Of a stretch of 64,000 nucleotides of DNA, positions 63,002-64,000 are shown piece by piece. Position numbers and translations under genes: made by a program. Source of the stretch: Strix aluco (lineage: Eukaryota; Chordata; Aves; Strigiformes; Strigidae); assembly GCF_031877795.1 (NCBI RefSeq), contig NC_133970.1, positions 42,949,533 through 43,013,532 on the forward strand, written 5' to 3'. The notes beneath the pieces were generated by a model. That model searched no databases, was not told the DNA's origin, and saw nothing but the letters and a program-made list of their open reading frames with translations. How positions within the stretch are numbered: the first letter of the stretch is position 1; each line of letters begins with the position of its first letter.

Positions 63002-64000
63002 GCAGGATGGTCCATCTGCAATTTTAATTTACACTGGGGGCACTCAGTGAGGATGGTTTCACATGTTTTCCTACTGAGGGGCCATCCCCGGCTTCGAGCT
63101 GAAAAGTAAAGTGCTTCTCAACCCGTGTGCCCTAATTTTTGATGTAACCATTCTCCCAGTTGATACCATGTGGGGTTTGAGGAATCTTCAATGTCTATTT
63201 TCCTTATTTTTGTCAATTCATCCACCCTTTGGTTCCAATTTGTAGCTGGTTTATTGTCATTAGCATGAGCTTTTACCCATCCTATTTGGAATGGTGTTTT
63301 TCTGGCCATGGTTAATAGTAATTGCCAGTCTTCAGTTCTCCAGATTGGTGATTTATTTATCTCCCAGTTTAGGGCTTCCCATTGACAAAGCCACTGTGTG
63401 GCACCTGCCCAGACAGCATAAGAGTCCACATAAATGTTTTTTGCTTCATTTTGTGCTGCCAAAACAACTGCTCTTAACTCTCCTACTTGAGCACTGCCTT
63501 CACCCTCTTCAATAACTTGTTTGCCTGTTTTGATTTCTAATGCAACAGCTTTATATTGCCATTTACCATCCACTCTTTTTGCCGAGGCATCAGAAAACCA
63601 GACACCCTCGGTTGGTGAATCTTCAGTGAAGGGAGGTGCATCTAAAATTGGTGAAGGTTTGAATGGTTGTTGTAATGCTAGGGGGTCAGTATTAATAGGC
63701 ATTTGCAATTTAGAAACTTTTGTGTGTCCTTAAGCCAATTGCATTTCATCTGCCACACCCACTAGATAGGCATACCATTTCCTAATTGTAGGGTTTTGTG
63801 CAATTCCCTCTAGGGGAGCAGTCCCTTTTAGGATTGCGTCTAATAAATTAAAGGGACCTCTGGTCTGAACAGTTTGTTCTTGATGTATTTTCTCAACTTG
63901 TTTAATTGCACGGACTAGAGACAAAAGACCCTTTTCCCACTCTGAATATCTTTGTTCTGTCTCTTTAAATGCAGTTGAGCTAAACAGCAAAGGTCTCTTT
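63002..64000 (-). pseudogene. pol of ERV-51k: RT connection, RNase H and integrase start
   Basis: The minus-strand frame 63990-63730 is the reverse transcriptase connection (RYSEWEKGLLSLVRAIKQ) and 63708-63118 the RNase H, with VWFSDASAK, AQVGELRAVVLAA and IYVDSYAVWAG, so Asp, Glu and Asp catalytic positions are present. A stop divides the two frames near 63729. Integrase zinc-domain sequence follows toward 63002, where ERV-His is inserted. The clade is the same as the pol at 38841-40201. The polymerase part is beyond the window. Confidence 0.83.

Larger units (their letters stand above)
51184..64000 (-). mobile_element. ERV-51k: minus-strand ERV, split by ERV-His and running off the window
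   Basis: From its 3' end: LTR-D (51184-52065), env (52212-53235), integrase (53565-54034), then ERV-His, then integrase start, RNase H (63708-63118) and reverse transcriptase connection (63990-63730). The two halves join in the integrase region once ERV-His and one copy of GCAG are removed. The gag and 5' LTR lie beyond 64000. Confidence 0.82.

Overview
The window is bird-type genomic DNA made almost entirely of retroelements; I see no host protein-coding gene and no tRNA or rRNA gene. The avian call rests on CR1 non-LTR retrotransposons in four places, with the CR1 3' end and its short terminal repeat, and on endogenous retroviruses (ERVs) and solo LTRs of bird type. The density and nesting resemble heterochromatin such as a female-specific W chromosome, but that is inference. 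For easy reference I name the ERVs after their primer-binding site (PBS) or position.

Layout. 1-2710: CR1 on the minus strand, ORF1 intact and ORF2 open to the window edge, inserted in the protease region of a minus-strand ERV (ERV-Lys12, 2711-5313) with an unusual gag that starts with membrane segments. 6750-16511: an older plus-strand CR1 split by a complete but decayed provirus (ERV-9k, 9436-16286, 6-bp target duplication). 16596-17413: LTR. 17414-20736: no recognisable gene. 20737-29834: an old LTR holding a solo LTR (20773-21382) and a young betaretrovirus-like provirus (ERV-Trp, 21859-29438, tRNA-Trp PBS). 32191-38620: decayed class-I-like ERV (ERV-32k) cut by a CR1 fragment. About 38640-48075: remains of a minus-strand ERV with a tRNA-Lys3 PBS (ERV-Lys3), mixed with solo LTRs and a long CR1 (43013-45745). 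48208-49461: LTR with a nested LTR. 51184-64000: minus-strand ERV (ERV-51k) that runs off the window, split by a very young gammaretrovirus-like provirus (ERV-His, 54035-63001, tRNA-His PBS).

ERV-His is the best preserved element. Its LTRs differ, as far as I can read, only by one extra 50-bp repeat unit in the 5' copy. Gag and pol share one frame separated by a single UAG, env is open, and a 4-bp target duplication flanks it. Between pol and env it carries a cysteine-rich ORF whose 3' half overlaps env.

The most interesting signal is that ERV-Trp, a betaretrovirus-like element with a different primer and a separate dUTPase-protease frame, carries a related cysteine-rich ORF in the same place (27395-27814). 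The two share a cluster of Cys pairs, a Trp-Trp after the last clustered Cys, a further C-x2-C, and a downstream EL..GS.E(Y/W)W block. The ERV-His version also ends in an arginine-rich stretch followed by a leucine-rich tail. I propose a shared, undescribed retroviral accessory gene, possibly a regulatory protein made from spliced mRNA; the function is inference.
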